This document shows positions 1 through 6,571 of a stretch of 24,806 nt of DNA, piece after piece. A model generated the notes under the pieces. It ran no database searches. It was given only the letters and a program-made list of their open reading frames with translations, and was not told the DNA's origin. A program made the translations under genes and the position numbers. The DNA is from an uncultured Eubacteriales bacterium (GTDB taxonomy: Bacteria > Bacillota > Clostridia > Oscillospirales > Oscillospiraceae). Where the stretch lies: assembly GCA_905202605.1 (NCBI GenBank), contig CAJKSU010000017.1:1-24806 (forward strand), written 5' to 3'. Position 1 is the first letter of the stretch. Each line of letters opens with the position of its first letter.

Positions 1-353
1 TCTCGCCGCTGGCGCTGTCCGTGCCGGACATTGACAGCTATCTCGGCCTGATGCATACGCTGTTCACCTTGGAAGATCGCTACGGTCTGACAGTGGAAAC
101 CGGTGAAAACGGCGTTTCCCTGCGTGTTGACCCTCGGAAGGGAAAGGACGCTGCCGAGCTATCCGAAATGCTCACTGCTTGGGCTGAACAGGCGGAAAGG
201 CTCCGCAATGGCGAAATCAACCGGGAGGACTATGACAAGTGGCGTTATAACTACCCGAAATACGATGAAACCTCCGATTTTGTGAAAGTACCGTCACAGC
301 AGCTCAGCGATGCATTGGTGGAAGCATTCAAGGACCGGCTAAAGAATGACTAA
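1..353 (+). CDS. C-terminal part of an XRE-type regulator from a second, upstream integrated element (5' end outside window)
   Basis: The reading frame is open from base 3 to the TAA at 351-353. A GTG at 21 is in frame, but the homologous stretch starts upstream of it, so the gene is cut by the window edge. The visible ~116 residues lack the DNA-binding domain. They match the C-terminal half of the regulator at 9486-10043 in layout: LGLMHTLFTLED here against EDFMRTFFWLDE there, and RLRNGEINREDYDKWRYNYP here against EYQSGAISKDEYFEWKINWP there. I infer the same family: a helix-turn-helix regulator with a conserved C-terminal region of unknown function. Like its relative it lies just before a terminator and a 13-bp att core, so it probably belongs to a mobile element integrated next to the one that follows. 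The function of the C-terminal region is unknown. Confidence 0.7.
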   Translation, partial: SPLALSVPDIDSYLGLMHTLFTLEDRYGLTVETGENGVSLRVDPRKGKDAAELSEMLTAWAEQAERLRNGEINREDYDKWRYNYPKYDETSDFVKVPSQQLSDALVEAFKDRLKND

Positions 354-368
354 ATCTGAGTAAAACAA

Positions 369-411
369 AAAGAGCTATCCGACTTCTCTAACAGAAATCA
401 GATAGCTCTTT
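369..411. terminator. Bidirectional intrinsic terminator after the upstream regulator
   Basis: AAAGAGCTATC (369-379) pairs perfectly with GATAGCTCTTT (401-411). The stem continues inward with two mismatches to a CTAAC loop. On the plus strand a short T-rich tail follows. On the minus strand the stem is followed by TTTTTGTTTT, so it should stop transcription from both directions. Confidence 0.8.
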
Positions 412-431
412 ATTCTTGAATAATCTAAAAT

Positions 432-449
432 GTTGTCATTTTGTTGTCA
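432..449 (+). repeat. Pair of GTTGTCA repeats, candidate integrase arm sites of the upstream element
   Basis: GTTGTCA occurs at 432-438 and 443-449, with 11 bp between starts (one helical turn). The last base is 58 nt from the att core at 508. The AGTATCA pair at 10129-10146 has the same 11-bp phasing and the same 58-nt distance to its core. The role as recombinase arm-binding sites is inferred. Confidence 0.55.
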
Positions 450-507
450 CGGGGCAATTCCCGGGCTCAAAAGTCCAGCATTTTCAAGGCTTTTCAGCCT
501 TTCGGGG

Positions 508-520
508 ATTATTCCCACTC
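508..520. repeat. Left att core (13-bp direct repeat copy 1), boundary between tandem elements
   Basis: ATTATTCCCACTC is identical to 10205-10217, where it forms the last codons and stop of guaA (E-W-E-stop on the minus strand). The flanks differ on both sides, so the identity marks the recombination core. It is the left end of element B and apparently the right end of element A. Confidence 0.85.
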
Positions 521-570
521 GGCTGATTCAGCATAACGCTTGCTTTTTTTCAGTGTTATGCTCTATTTAT

Positions 571-588
571 CATTCGCATTTTTGTTAA
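571..588 (+). promoter_or_regulatory. 18-bp CATTCGC-type motif, copy near the left att site
   Basis: CATTCGCATTTTTGTTAA is identical to 9339-9356, which lies downstream of the xis promoter. A near copy, TATTCGCTTTTTTGTTAA, lies at 9407-9424. Placement between the att core and the arm repeats at one end, and around the xis promoter at the other, suggests a binding site for Xis or the element's regulator (inference). Confidence 0.6.
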
Positions 589-623
589 CATTTTATGCAT
601 TATTTTGTTTTCGCAGATTTTTT

Positions 624-641
624 AGTATCAAAATAGTATCA
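624..641 (+). repeat. Left pair of AGTATCA repeats, candidate integrase arm sites
   Basis: AGTATCA occurs at 624-630 and 635-641 (11-bp phasing), 103 nt inside the left core. The same pair, with the same phasing and flanking TTT, occurs at 10129-10146 near the right core. The only differences over the 21-base unit are two bases between the repeats. Confidence 0.7.
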
Positions 642-897
642 CGATACACCATCAAGAAACCGTACTGTCTCACTTATCTAATTAATTCACTGTGTGCCAG
701 CTCACATTCAAAAGTTGCAGTTTAAATAATTTTTACAGACAATTTGTTTCCGGCTATGAGGATTGTTCAGATTCTCCAAGAATTACGGTGTATCATAATT
801 TCTGTTGTCATAATGTCCCCATCCTAAATTCTCCAAGCGCTAAGGCATCCGCTTCTCTTTTCTATTACTCGCCTGTTAATGTAACGTTATTTAACAA

Positions 898-934
898 CTG
901 CGCAGCGCCGGTAGTAGGTTCCAGCGCTGCGCAG
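898..934 (-). terminator. Terminator of the cargo lipoprotein gene
   Basis: CTGCGCAGCGC (898-908) pairs perfectly with GCGCTGCGCAG (924-934), an 11-bp GC-rich stem with a 15-nt loop. It lies 4 bases beyond the lipoprotein stop codon. The minus-strand tail is TTGTTAAAT, only moderately T-rich. Confidence 0.7.
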
Positions 935-938
935 TGCG

Positions 939-3068
939 TTATTGCTGCTCAGCAAGATAAATGCTGACGCGATTCTGAACGATTTTGGCCACATCCTCCG
1001 CCGACTTATCCCCGGCAAAAAACGCAGCCGCTTCTTCCTTCACAATCGAAATGGCCGGAGATTCGTTGTCCGCGCAGTAGGCAGCCCCCTGAATCAATTC
1101 TGCCGCCGCCTTGTATTCCTCCGGGCTGATCTCAGGGAAATGCTCCTGCTCCACAGCCATACGTTCTTCAAAAATATCCTTACGGGGTGAGAAGAACATT
1201 CCATGTCCGCCTAGCTGCTCCTGGAATTCCGGCAGCAGAAGTGTACGCAGGAACTGCCACGCTCCCGTCTGCTGCGTACTGGAGGCTGTAATCGAAAACC
1301 GAGCCAGGGATTTCAGTGCAGCGCCGTTTCCTGGTGCCTCCGGATAGCCCAGAAATACAGCTTGATCTCCTATCAGGGATCCCCCCTCCTGGAGGTAACT
1401 GCTGATGCCGCCATCCAGGCTCACGCTGTTCATGATCGGCGTCTCCGGACCGCAGTCGTCTCTGCACAGATACAGAAGGTCATAAAATTCCTGATTTTCA
1501 AAATTGCAGGAGCACGCCTCCACATCGACAAACCGATCGACACAATATGGCAGGAGAAAATCAATTGCCAGATCAGGATCATCGCAGCCTATAAGGCAGG
1601 TGTCCTCCGGCAGCGACTTCATCAGTTCATACGCATTCTCAATACTCCAGTCTGTTATTCCGTTGGCATATTCCGCTGATATATACTCTGTCACCGCATA
1701 GATCTCCGTTGGCATTGCATAGATTGCCCCGCTGCTTGCGCCGAACGCGTTCAGCACATTGGGCAGGAAATCTGATTTCTGCAACTCTGGGTCGCTGTCC
1801 AAATACGAGGTTAAATCGCAGAGATATTCCTTCGCCTCATAGATTTTCTGACTCGGAGCATCGCCAGCCAGGTTCGTGCCGAATACGATTAAGTCCGGTG
1901 GCGTTTCGGTGGTCATCATAAGCTGAAGGCGCTCCGCACTTTCATAGGTTTCGATTTCCACGCGATAATCGTCATTGGTTCGATTGAAGTTGTTAATAGC
2001 ATAAACCGTTTCGGTTCCCAGCGTATCCGCCCAATATGTAGGATCTACCGCAGGCACCGCCATCTGAATGATAGTCTTCTCCGGAACCTCCCCTTGGGGC
2101 ACAAAGGACAGGTTCAGCATCTGGGTGTCCCCCAGCACGGTTTTGTAGGCCGCAATTCCGTATTGGTTTTCCCCCAGATACACCACGCCCGCTACACTGG
2201 AGGAAAGGTCGCAGTCCGCCCATCGGACAAGCTCTGTAATGCAACGTTCCTCCAGGCTTACCCCGCGGAGCTTGGCATCGCTCAGGAGTAAAAGATCATA
2301 TGGACCGGCACCGGTAAACAGCCGTTCTCCATTGGAAAGCTGGAAACTCTCTTCCGCAATGCTGCGTGCCTGCACATTCAGTGTGCTCACTGAGACAACA
2401 TTCTTGATGTAAATATCTCCCTGGCTGCTGCAGCAAAACTCGATTCCTTCCCCAGGACTATCTATTTGATCCTGAGCCTGCCCGTCTTCGTCCAAAAAAT
2501 AGATTTTCTTGTCCGTGGCAAGCAGCAAGGTATGATCCGAGACAATAAAATCGGAATAGGTTTCCGTTCCGTCTTGTATGCCCAGCAGCTCGAAAAGCTG
2601 CTTTTGCCAGACCAGCTCGCCATGAGCGGTGTACTTTTGCATCCATTCGTGAACAATCGGCTTCTCGCTGTCCTCCGAGGGATTGATGCATTCATAGATG
2701 CAGTACAGCGCATCCTCTGTAAATTGTACCTTGCACAGGGTGCCATTGTCCTCCGGCGGCACAAGCTCTTCCCGATGGAGCACGGAGCCATCTACAGAAA
2801 TCTGTGTCACCCGGTGTCCGGTTTCTGTCTCCTCCGCCAGAAGCACCATTCCATCCACCGTCTGCGCGTCTCCCTCCGCATTCCCTACATCAAAAATAGA
2901 GGTTGTGTAACCCAGACCGGTAAGATCCGCTTCTGCGGTACTCCATGTTGTTCCCTCCAGGGCCGGTGTATCGCCCACCGTCTCTTGCGATGTGGCCGAT
3001 TCCTTCCCACCGCAGGCGCTTAAAAGCAACGTCAGCAGGAAACCGTAGACAAACGCGCGAATTTTCAT
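939..3068 (-). CDS. Lipoprotein: propeller-like N-terminal region fused to an extracellular solute-binding domain (mobile-element cargo)
   Basis: This 709-residue protein starts with a lipoprotein signal; the lipobox LLSAC puts the anchored cysteine at residue 19. Residues ~40-330 are rich in short beta-strand repeats of the form 'YFLDEDGQAQ' and resemble a beta-propeller. From ~335 on it looks like a family 1 extracellular solute-binding protein (TVYAINNFNRTNDDYRVEI, TETPPDLIVFG, DLTSYL, GAIYAMPTEIYA). It would sit on the outer face of the membrane and bind an unknown, probably carbohydrate-type, ligand. No ABC permease or ATPase lies nearby, so it is an orphan that could act as a sensor or borrow host permeases. 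No ribosome binding site is visible. The upstream gene's TGA ends one base before this ATG, so translation is probably coupled. Fold and boundaries are judged by eye. Confidence 0.8.
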   Translation of the reverse strand: MKIRAFVYGFLLTLLLSACGGKESATSQETVGDTPALEGTTWSTAEADLTGLGYTTSIFDVGNAEGDAQTVDGMVLLAEETETGHRVTQISVDGSVLHREELVPPEDNGTLCKVQFTEDALYCIYECINPSEDSEKPIVHEWMQKYTAHGELVWQKQLFELLGIQDGTETYSDFIVSDHTLLLATDKKIYFLDEDGQAQDQIDSPGEGIEFCCSSQGDIYIKNVVSVSTLNVQARSIAEESFQLSNGERLFTGAGPYDLLLLSDAKLRGVSLEERCITELVRWADCDLSSSVAGVVYLGENQYGIAAYKTVLGDTQMLNLSFVPQGEVPEKTIIQMAVPAVDPTYWADTLGTETVYAINNFNRTNDDYRVEIETYESAERLQLMMTTETPPDLIVFGTNLAGDAPSQKIYEAKEYLCDLTSYLDSDPELQKSDFLPNVLNAFGASSGAIYAMPTEIYAVTEYISAEYANGITDWSIENAYELMKSLPEDTCLIGCDDPDLAIDFLLPYCVDRFVDVEACSCNFENQEFYDLLYLCRDDCGPETPIMNSVSLDGGISSYLQEGGSLIGDQAVFLGYPEAPGNGAALKSLARFSITASSTQQTGAWQFLRTLLLPEFQEQLGGHGMFFSPRKDIFEERMAVEQEHFPEISPEEYKAAAELIQGAAYCADNESPAISIVKEEAAAFFAGDKSAEDVAKIVQNRVSIYLAEQQ

Positions 3069-3069
3069 A

Positions 3070-3570
3070 TCAGTATGTATATACCGTCAGCGACAGTGTA
3101 ATATAGCTTCCTGTTTCATTCTTCATCGAAAACTTATAATAGTTGCCGGTACTAAGACAAGTTCTATCAATGACACGAGAGGTTGAAGTAAATGCTACAT
3201 TTGTCATACTTGTAGATTTGCTTCCATAATACAGAGTCCCTGTAATGGCTCCGCCTTTACAGCATATATACATCGTCTTTCCAGACGCAACATATCCAAA
3301 AGAATACGACTTGGTTTCGTATGAACTCAAATCAATAGCATAGGTTGAACACGGAGCAACACCATCACTATTTGCATATACAGTCTTTGAGGTATAGGCT
3401 AACTCTTCATCAAGATGTTGCGCCTCTTCTTCTGACAGATAAAGAGTTACCTCAGTGGTATCCGAAAGGTATGTTTCTTCCTCATCCGCTGCAGACACAC
3501 AGATAGAGCTAACCGGAATCAGCAACGCACATACCAAAAAAACAGACAATAGTCGATACATTTTTTTCAT
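3070..3570 (-). CDS. Secreted protein of unknown function (166 aa)
   Basis: The N-terminus is a clear Sec signal peptide (MKKMYRLLS, then a hydrophobic run, cleavage likely near ICVSA-A, residue ~28). The mature part begins with an acidic stretch (residues ~30-55). It then becomes beta-strand-like and Ser/Thr/Tyr-rich, with cysteines at CSTY, YICCKG and RTCL and a C-terminal strand (YYKFSMKNETGSYITLSLTV) that recalls small jelly-roll or pre-peptidase-type domains. I do not recognise the family. An AGGAGG site lies just upstream (complement of 3580-3585). It is the first gene of a two-gene operon with the lipoprotein, stop and start one base apart, so the two products probably work together at the cell surface (inference). 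Confidence 0.75.
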   Translation of the reverse strand: MKKMYRLLSVFLVCALLIPVSSICVSAADEEETYLSDTTEVTLYLSEEEAQHLDEELAYTSKTVYANSDGVAPCSTYAIDLSSYETKSYSFGYVASGKTMYICCKGGAITGTLYYGSKSTSMTNVAFTSTSRVIDRTCLSTGNYYKFSMKNETGSYITLSLTVYTY

Positions 3571-3731
3571 TTCTTCTGTACCTCCTTTAAAGATTGTTGT
3601 CTAAACTGTTGATTATAAAATAAAGTTAGATATTCAAGGATCTATTTAGTTTTCTTTCACTCGAATGCAAATTATTTCTGCATCGGCCTCTCCACCTTTC
3701 TCTCATATTCGTGTTTTTATCTTACATTCGC

Positions 3732-3760
3732 ATATTATCATGTCAAAACATTATTGTCAA
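3732..3760 (-). promoter_or_regulatory. Promoter of the secreted protein / lipoprotein operon
   Basis: On the minus strand TTGACA (3755-3760) and TAATAT (3732-3737) are separated by 17 bp. The predicted start is near 3725, leaving a ~155-nt leader. It faces away from the padR promoter. Confidence 0.6.
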
Positions 3761-3781
3761 TAGTGTTTTTTCGTAAAAACA

Positions 3782-3809
3782 TTGACAGAAATAATTTTAG
3801 TGATATTAT
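3782..3809 (+). promoter_or_regulatory. Promoter of the padR operon
   Basis: TTGACA (3782-3787) and TATTAT (3804-3809) are separated by 16 bp. The -35 elements of this and the divergent promoter lie 21 bp apart. Confidence 0.6.
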
Positions 3810-3815
3810 ATAAAT

Positions 3816-3829
3816 ACAATACGTATTGT
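3816..3829. promoter_or_regulatory. Candidate PadR operator (14-bp perfect palindrome)
   Basis: ACAATACGTATTGT is a perfect palindrome directly after the -10 element and 14 bases before the ATG of padR. PadR proteins commonly repress their own operon from such sites. Binding by this PadR is inferred. Confidence 0.6.
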
Positions 3830-3843
3830 TGGTGATAACGCTT

Positions 3844-4206
3844 ATGGGAAAACGTGATTATTTTCGCAATGGAACCATTGAGATGATAGCACTGTCTCTG
3901 CTAAATGAGGCAGATTTATACGGTTATCAGCTCGTCCAGACCATTGCGGAGCGAAGCGGTGGAGTGATCTCCATTCAAATCGGTTCCTTGTATCCGGTTC
4001 TATACCGTCTGCGGGATGAAGGGTATATTTCCGAGACCCAGGTTCCAATCGGGCGGCGCAAGTTTCGCATCTATTACCATATAGAGCCAAGCGGCGTTGC
4101 GCTTTACCATGATTTACTTGCGGAGCATCAAGCTTTTGAGGATGCATTGGGGAAAATACTCTCCACACCTCCAGAACTGCGAAAGGAGAAATCATCCAAT
4201 GAATGA
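3844..4206 (+). CDS. PadR family transcriptional regulator
   Basis: The 120-residue protein has the PadR winged-helix pattern: NGTIEMIALSLLNEADLYGYQLVQ, then IQIGSLYPVLYRLRDEGYI and a beta wing ending in RKFRIYYHIEPSG, followed by a helical dimerisation tail. PadR proteins are dimeric repressors that respond to ligands or cell-envelope stress. I chose the ATG at 3844, preceded by GGTGAT, over an in-frame TTG at 3826 that lies inside the palindromic operator. Its stop overlaps the next gene (ATGAATGA). PadR followed by a small helical-plus-membrane protein is a recurrent pair in Clostridia, so it probably controls the envelope-related genes behind it and perhaps the divergent cargo operon. Confidence 0.9.
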   Translation: MGKRDYFRNGTIEMIALSLLNEADLYGYQLVQTIAERSGGVISIQIGSLYPVLYRLRDEGYISETQVPIGRRKFRIYYHIEPSGVALYHDLLAEHQAFEDALGKILSTPPELRKEKSSNE

Positions 4207-4615
4207 CGCTCTACTAAGGCAATATCTTCTGGATGTAAAAAAACTTCTTCCTTGCAGCCCAAGTGAGAAAAAGCGATGCATCCTGGAGTTAGAGGCAGAT
4301 GTCTACGCATTCCTTGAGGCACATCCGAATGCGACAAGGGAGGATTTGTATTCTGCCATCGGAAGTCCGGAATCGATTGCCAAATCGTTTACTACGCAAA
4401 TCGATCCCAAAGAGTTATCCCACAAGTTATCGGCCAAACGTAAGATATCAATAGGCGTTATTGTGGTTGCGGCAGTATTGGCGCTTGTTATCGGTATACT
4501 ATATGCGGTAACTACATATATGCGTCATGATTTTTATGATGGTTACTTCGTTGAAACTTTTGATAGTGCTCCAGACGGCGCCGATCCCACACCTTCCGCA
4601 TTGGCCCAATATTAG
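4199..4615 (+). CDS. HAAS-like small membrane protein paired with PadR
   Basis: The protein has 138 residues. An N-terminal helical domain (YLLDVKKLLPCSPSEKKRCI ... LEAHPNATREDLYSAIGSPE) is followed by one transmembrane helix (ISIGVIVVAAVLALVIGILYAV, residues ~83-104) and a short acidic, probably extracellular tail. The N-terminal pattern matches the HAAS / DUF1700-type domains that often follow PadR genes and are thought to be signalling or anti-sigma-like modules. From memory the closest named family is DUF6120, which I could not check. The ATG at 4199 overlaps the padR stop by 8 bases and is preceded by AAAGGAG. Its tail could sense or bind the secreted protein encoded next (inference). 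Confidence 0.75.
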   Translation: MNDALLRQYLLDVKKLLPCSPSEKKRCILELEADVYAFLEAHPNATREDLYSAIGSPESIAKSFTTQIDPKELSHKLSAKRKISIGVIVVAAVLALVIGILYAVTTYMRHDFYDGYFVETFDSAPDGADPTPSALAQY

Positions 4616-4638
4616 TGATTCGTAAAGGAGAAGATATA

Positions 4639-5088
4639 ATGAAAAAATTCTTTGCATTGCTTCTAACAATTTGCTGTTGTTTTTCACTATTAATTCCCCA
4701 GGCTGCTGCACTTGACACAGCCAACACTACCACCCGTATAGATCTGCCGGATGGTGGGTACATCATTGAGGAAATCACCAGTAACACGCCAGTAACTAGA
4801 GCCACAACCTCTACCTCCAAGACAAAGACTCCCACCAGATACACCGCAAGCGGTCATGCCCTCTATGCGGTATCCGTTACCGGCAGCTTTAAGTATACCG
4901 GCAGCACCTCATGGGCCACTGGTTCCTCGGCTTCTGTCGCCATATACGACTCGAATGTTGTCTATGTTTCTAAATCCGCCAGTTATGCCAGCAACTACGC
5001 TACTGCTACTGGTCGCATTAAATATCTCGGTGATTCAGAGTCCCGTACAGTTACCCTTTACTGTGACAAAGACGGTAATTTTTCCTAA
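4639..5088 (+). CDS. Secreted Ser/Thr/Tyr-rich protein of unknown function (149 aa)
   Basis: A signal peptide (MKKFFALLLTICCCFSLLIPQAAA, ~24 residues) is followed by a DLPDGGYIIEEI segment, a Thr/Lys-rich linker (TRATTSTSKTKTPT) and a beta-strand-rich C-terminal region (ALYAVSVTGSFKYTGSTSWA ... ATGRIKYLGDSESRTVTLYC). I recall similar proteins behind PadR/HAAS pairs in gut Clostridia but cannot name a function. AAAGGAG lies 8 bases before the ATG at 4639. It is the third gene of the padR operon and ends before a strong terminator. The mature protein should be exported, either free or cell-wall associated. No sorting signal or second membrane segment is visible. Confidence 0.75.
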   Translation: MKKFFALLLTICCCFSLLIPQAAALDTANTTTRIDLPDGGYIIEEITSNTPVTRATTSTSKTKTPTRYTASGHALYAVSVTGSFKYTGSTSWATGSSASVAIYDSNVVYVSKSASYASNYATATGRIKYLGDSESRTVTLYCDKDGNFS

Positions 5089-5098
5089 TCCATAACCA

Positions 5099-5141
5099 AA
5101 GCAAAACGCAGCCGTCCCTTGTGGGTGGCTGCGTTTTGCTT
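5099..5141. terminator. Bidirectional terminator between convergent operons
   Basis: AAGCAAAACGCAGCC (5099-5113) pairs perfectly over 15 bp with GGCTGCGTTTTGCTT (5127-5141), with inner CCC/GGG pairs around TTGT. It lies between the padR operon (plus) and the relaxase gene, whose stop codon overlaps its edge (minus). Confidence 0.85.
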
Positions 5142-6348
5142 ATCTTTCGATGCCCCTATTCTTCGGCAACAAATTATGCTGCTTCAATATATCCCGAAAC
5201 CGTTTATTCTCCCGTTTCAACCGCACATTCTCCTGCTCCATACGCTGTGCCGCAAACCGTTTTTCAAAGGAACGCTCTTGCGCCAATTCGCCTTCCAGAT
5301 TCGCCACTCGCTGATTCAGCCCGAATATCGTCTGCTTAAGCTCTGACACCGTGCGAAGCAGGCCCTGTATCTTCTCGTTCGCCGCATCCAGCAGCCGCTG
5401 AATCCTCCCCTCTTTCTTTTCCTGCACCACATATTTCTGTGCCGCCATCGTCAGGGTTTCATAATCCTGCTTTGAGATCATCACCTTGCCAGTCAACGGC
5501 ACCGGCTTTGCCTCGACTGCCTCCACCTGCTCCACAGAAAGCTGCTGATCCCGAATGGCTTGGAGCGTTTTTTCAACCTGCTCCACCTGTTCAGATTGCT
5601 GTATATAGTTTTCTTGGAGATCGTCCACACGCTCCTGTAGCTCCGTCTTTTGAGATTCCAGCGCCGCAACCTCCTTGGCCCGTTCCCGCTTCTCAAAGTC
5701 CAGCACAGATAGGTGCTTTTCGTGGGTGCCCTTCTTTTCCCACTGGATTCCATGACGCTCCATCACCACGGCCAGGGCATTCTTTTCCGCAGCAACCCAT
5801 TGGTTCCACTCGGTATCACCTCTAGAGCCGCCCGTATAGCCCTGCGCCGCCAGAGCCTTTTTCAGCGATACACGGGTATCCATCCCCCGCTTGCTGCCGG
5901 TGGTAAACGGTACAAAATCAACGTGCAAATGCGGAGTAGCCTCATCCATGTGCAGGTGGGCAGAAAACACACGAAGATTCGGATTTCTCTTCTGAAATTC
6001 CCGCATATATTCGTCCAGCACCTGCGCCGCCAGTGCTCCATTCTCGCTCTGTGCGTTCATGTCCTCCCTGTTCCCGATTTGAACGATCACCTCATGGAAC
6101 AGCTTCTCCTGCTTGCCAGACCGGATTTTTTCATAGTAATCTGGAATCATCCGATCCGCTCGCTTTTGCTTTGCATTGTACCGCTGCTGTGCCTCATCAA
6201 ATAGCTGATGGTAAACCGACTGGAGATTTTCATCGCAGTATTCCACATTCAGATAACTACGCTCTGGGTCGGTATTCTTTGCATGGAACTTTCGGCTGTT
6301 GTGATTGACCGAGCCTTTTCCAACCATAATGCTAATTGTCCGATTCAT
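5140..6348 (-). CDS. mobV: MobV family relaxase (Mob/Pre plasmid recombination enzyme)
   Basis: The 402-residue protein contains the MobV three-histidine metal motif HLHMDEATPHLH at residues 131-142 and a motif I-like NHNSRKFHAKN near residues 15-25. The C-terminal half (about 200-390) is a long charged coiled coil (ALESQKTELQERVDDLQENY and similar). Such relaxases nick one strand at oriT, stay bound to the DNA end and lead it through a conjugation pore supplied by another element. The ATG at 6348 is 4 nt after AGGAG; a TTG one codon earlier is too close to that site. It is the last gene of the xis-int operon direction but lies 223 bases after the RepA-like gene, behind a stem-loop-rich region that probably includes its oriT. 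Confidence 0.92.
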   Translation of the reverse strand: MNRTISIMVGKGSVNHNSRKFHAKNTDPERSYLNVEYCDENLQSVYHQLFDEAQQRYNAKQKRADRMIPDYYEKIRSGKQEKLFHEVIVQIGNREDMNAQSENGALAAQVLDEYMREFQKRNPNLRVFSAHLHMDEATPHLHVDFVPFTTGSKRGMDTRVSLKKALAAQGYTGGSRGDTEWNQWVAAEKNALAVVMERHGIQWEKKGTHEKHLSVLDFEKRERAKEVAALESQKTELQERVDDLQENYIQQSEQVEQVEKTLQAIRDQQLSVEQVEAVEAKPVPLTGKVMISKQDYETLTMAAQKYVVQEKKEGRIQRLLDAANEKIQGLLRTVSELKQTIFGLNQRVANLEGELAQERSFEKRFAAQRMEQENVRLKRENKRFRDILKQHNLLPKNRGIER

Positions 6349-6360
6349 CAAACTCCTTTT

Positions 6361-6568
6361 CTCCGGCGTCAGCCGGTGGTTTTGTTACTTTTTCCAAAAG
6401 TAACGCAAAAGCACTTTTGGCACGAGCGCCAAAAGATGCCTTGCGCTCGCCACGGGCGAGAGGGGCTGGGGGAACGCTTCTCCCCGGAGCCGCTTTGTCT
6501 CCGTGTCGGTTGGTGACGGTTGCGACAGTTGTAGGGTGGTCACGCTGAACCGTCACAACCGTCACCAA
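6361..6568. other. Stem-loop and repeat cluster, candidate oriT and/or replication origin
   Basis: Perfect inverted repeats seen are: CCGGC/GCCGG (6363-6376); GTTACTTTT/AAAAGTAAC (6384-6404, loop TCC); CTTTTGGC/GCCAAAAG (6414-6435); CTCGCC/GGCGAG (6446-6460), competing with CGAGCGC/GCGCTCG (6423-6449); and TTGGTGACGGTTG/CAACCGTCACCAA (6510-6568). AACCGTCAC is repeated in tandem at 6548-6565. Position immediately upstream of a MobV relaxase gene is typical of oriT. The tandem 9-mers next to a RepA-like gene could be iterons. No known nick site was recognised. Confidence 0.6.
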
Positions 6569-6571
6569 GTG

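Larger units (their letters stand above)
521..897. other. Left-end non-coding region of the integrated element
   Basis: I see no credible gene in these ~380 bases. The short open frames lack ribosome sites and protein-like composition. The region is AT-rich. It contains one 18-bp CATTCGC-type motif (571-588), a pair of AGTATCA repeats (624-641), and two copies of ATTCTCCAAG (771-780 and 828-837). It most likely serves as the left recombination arm. Confidence 0.6.

Noticed and set aside
540..967. Short plus-strand open frames in the left-end region
   Set aside because: They have no ribosome sites, and their composition follows the AT-rich DNA. The region is better explained as recombination arm DNA.
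3725..3734. Partial match to the CATTCGC motif in the cargo intergenic region
   Set aside because: Only about nine bases match and the TTTTTGTTAA half is missing, so it is likely chance.
6332..6568. 78-codon open frame on the minus strand covering the stem-loop region
   Set aside because: It reads straight through several perfect inverted repeats and overlaps the relaxase start. It is rich in Arg/Ala/Pro with no ribosome site, and is better explained as structured non-coding DNA. I recall similar frames (FALLLEKVTK-type) in many gut Firmicutes, which also suggests a repeated DNA element rather than a gene.
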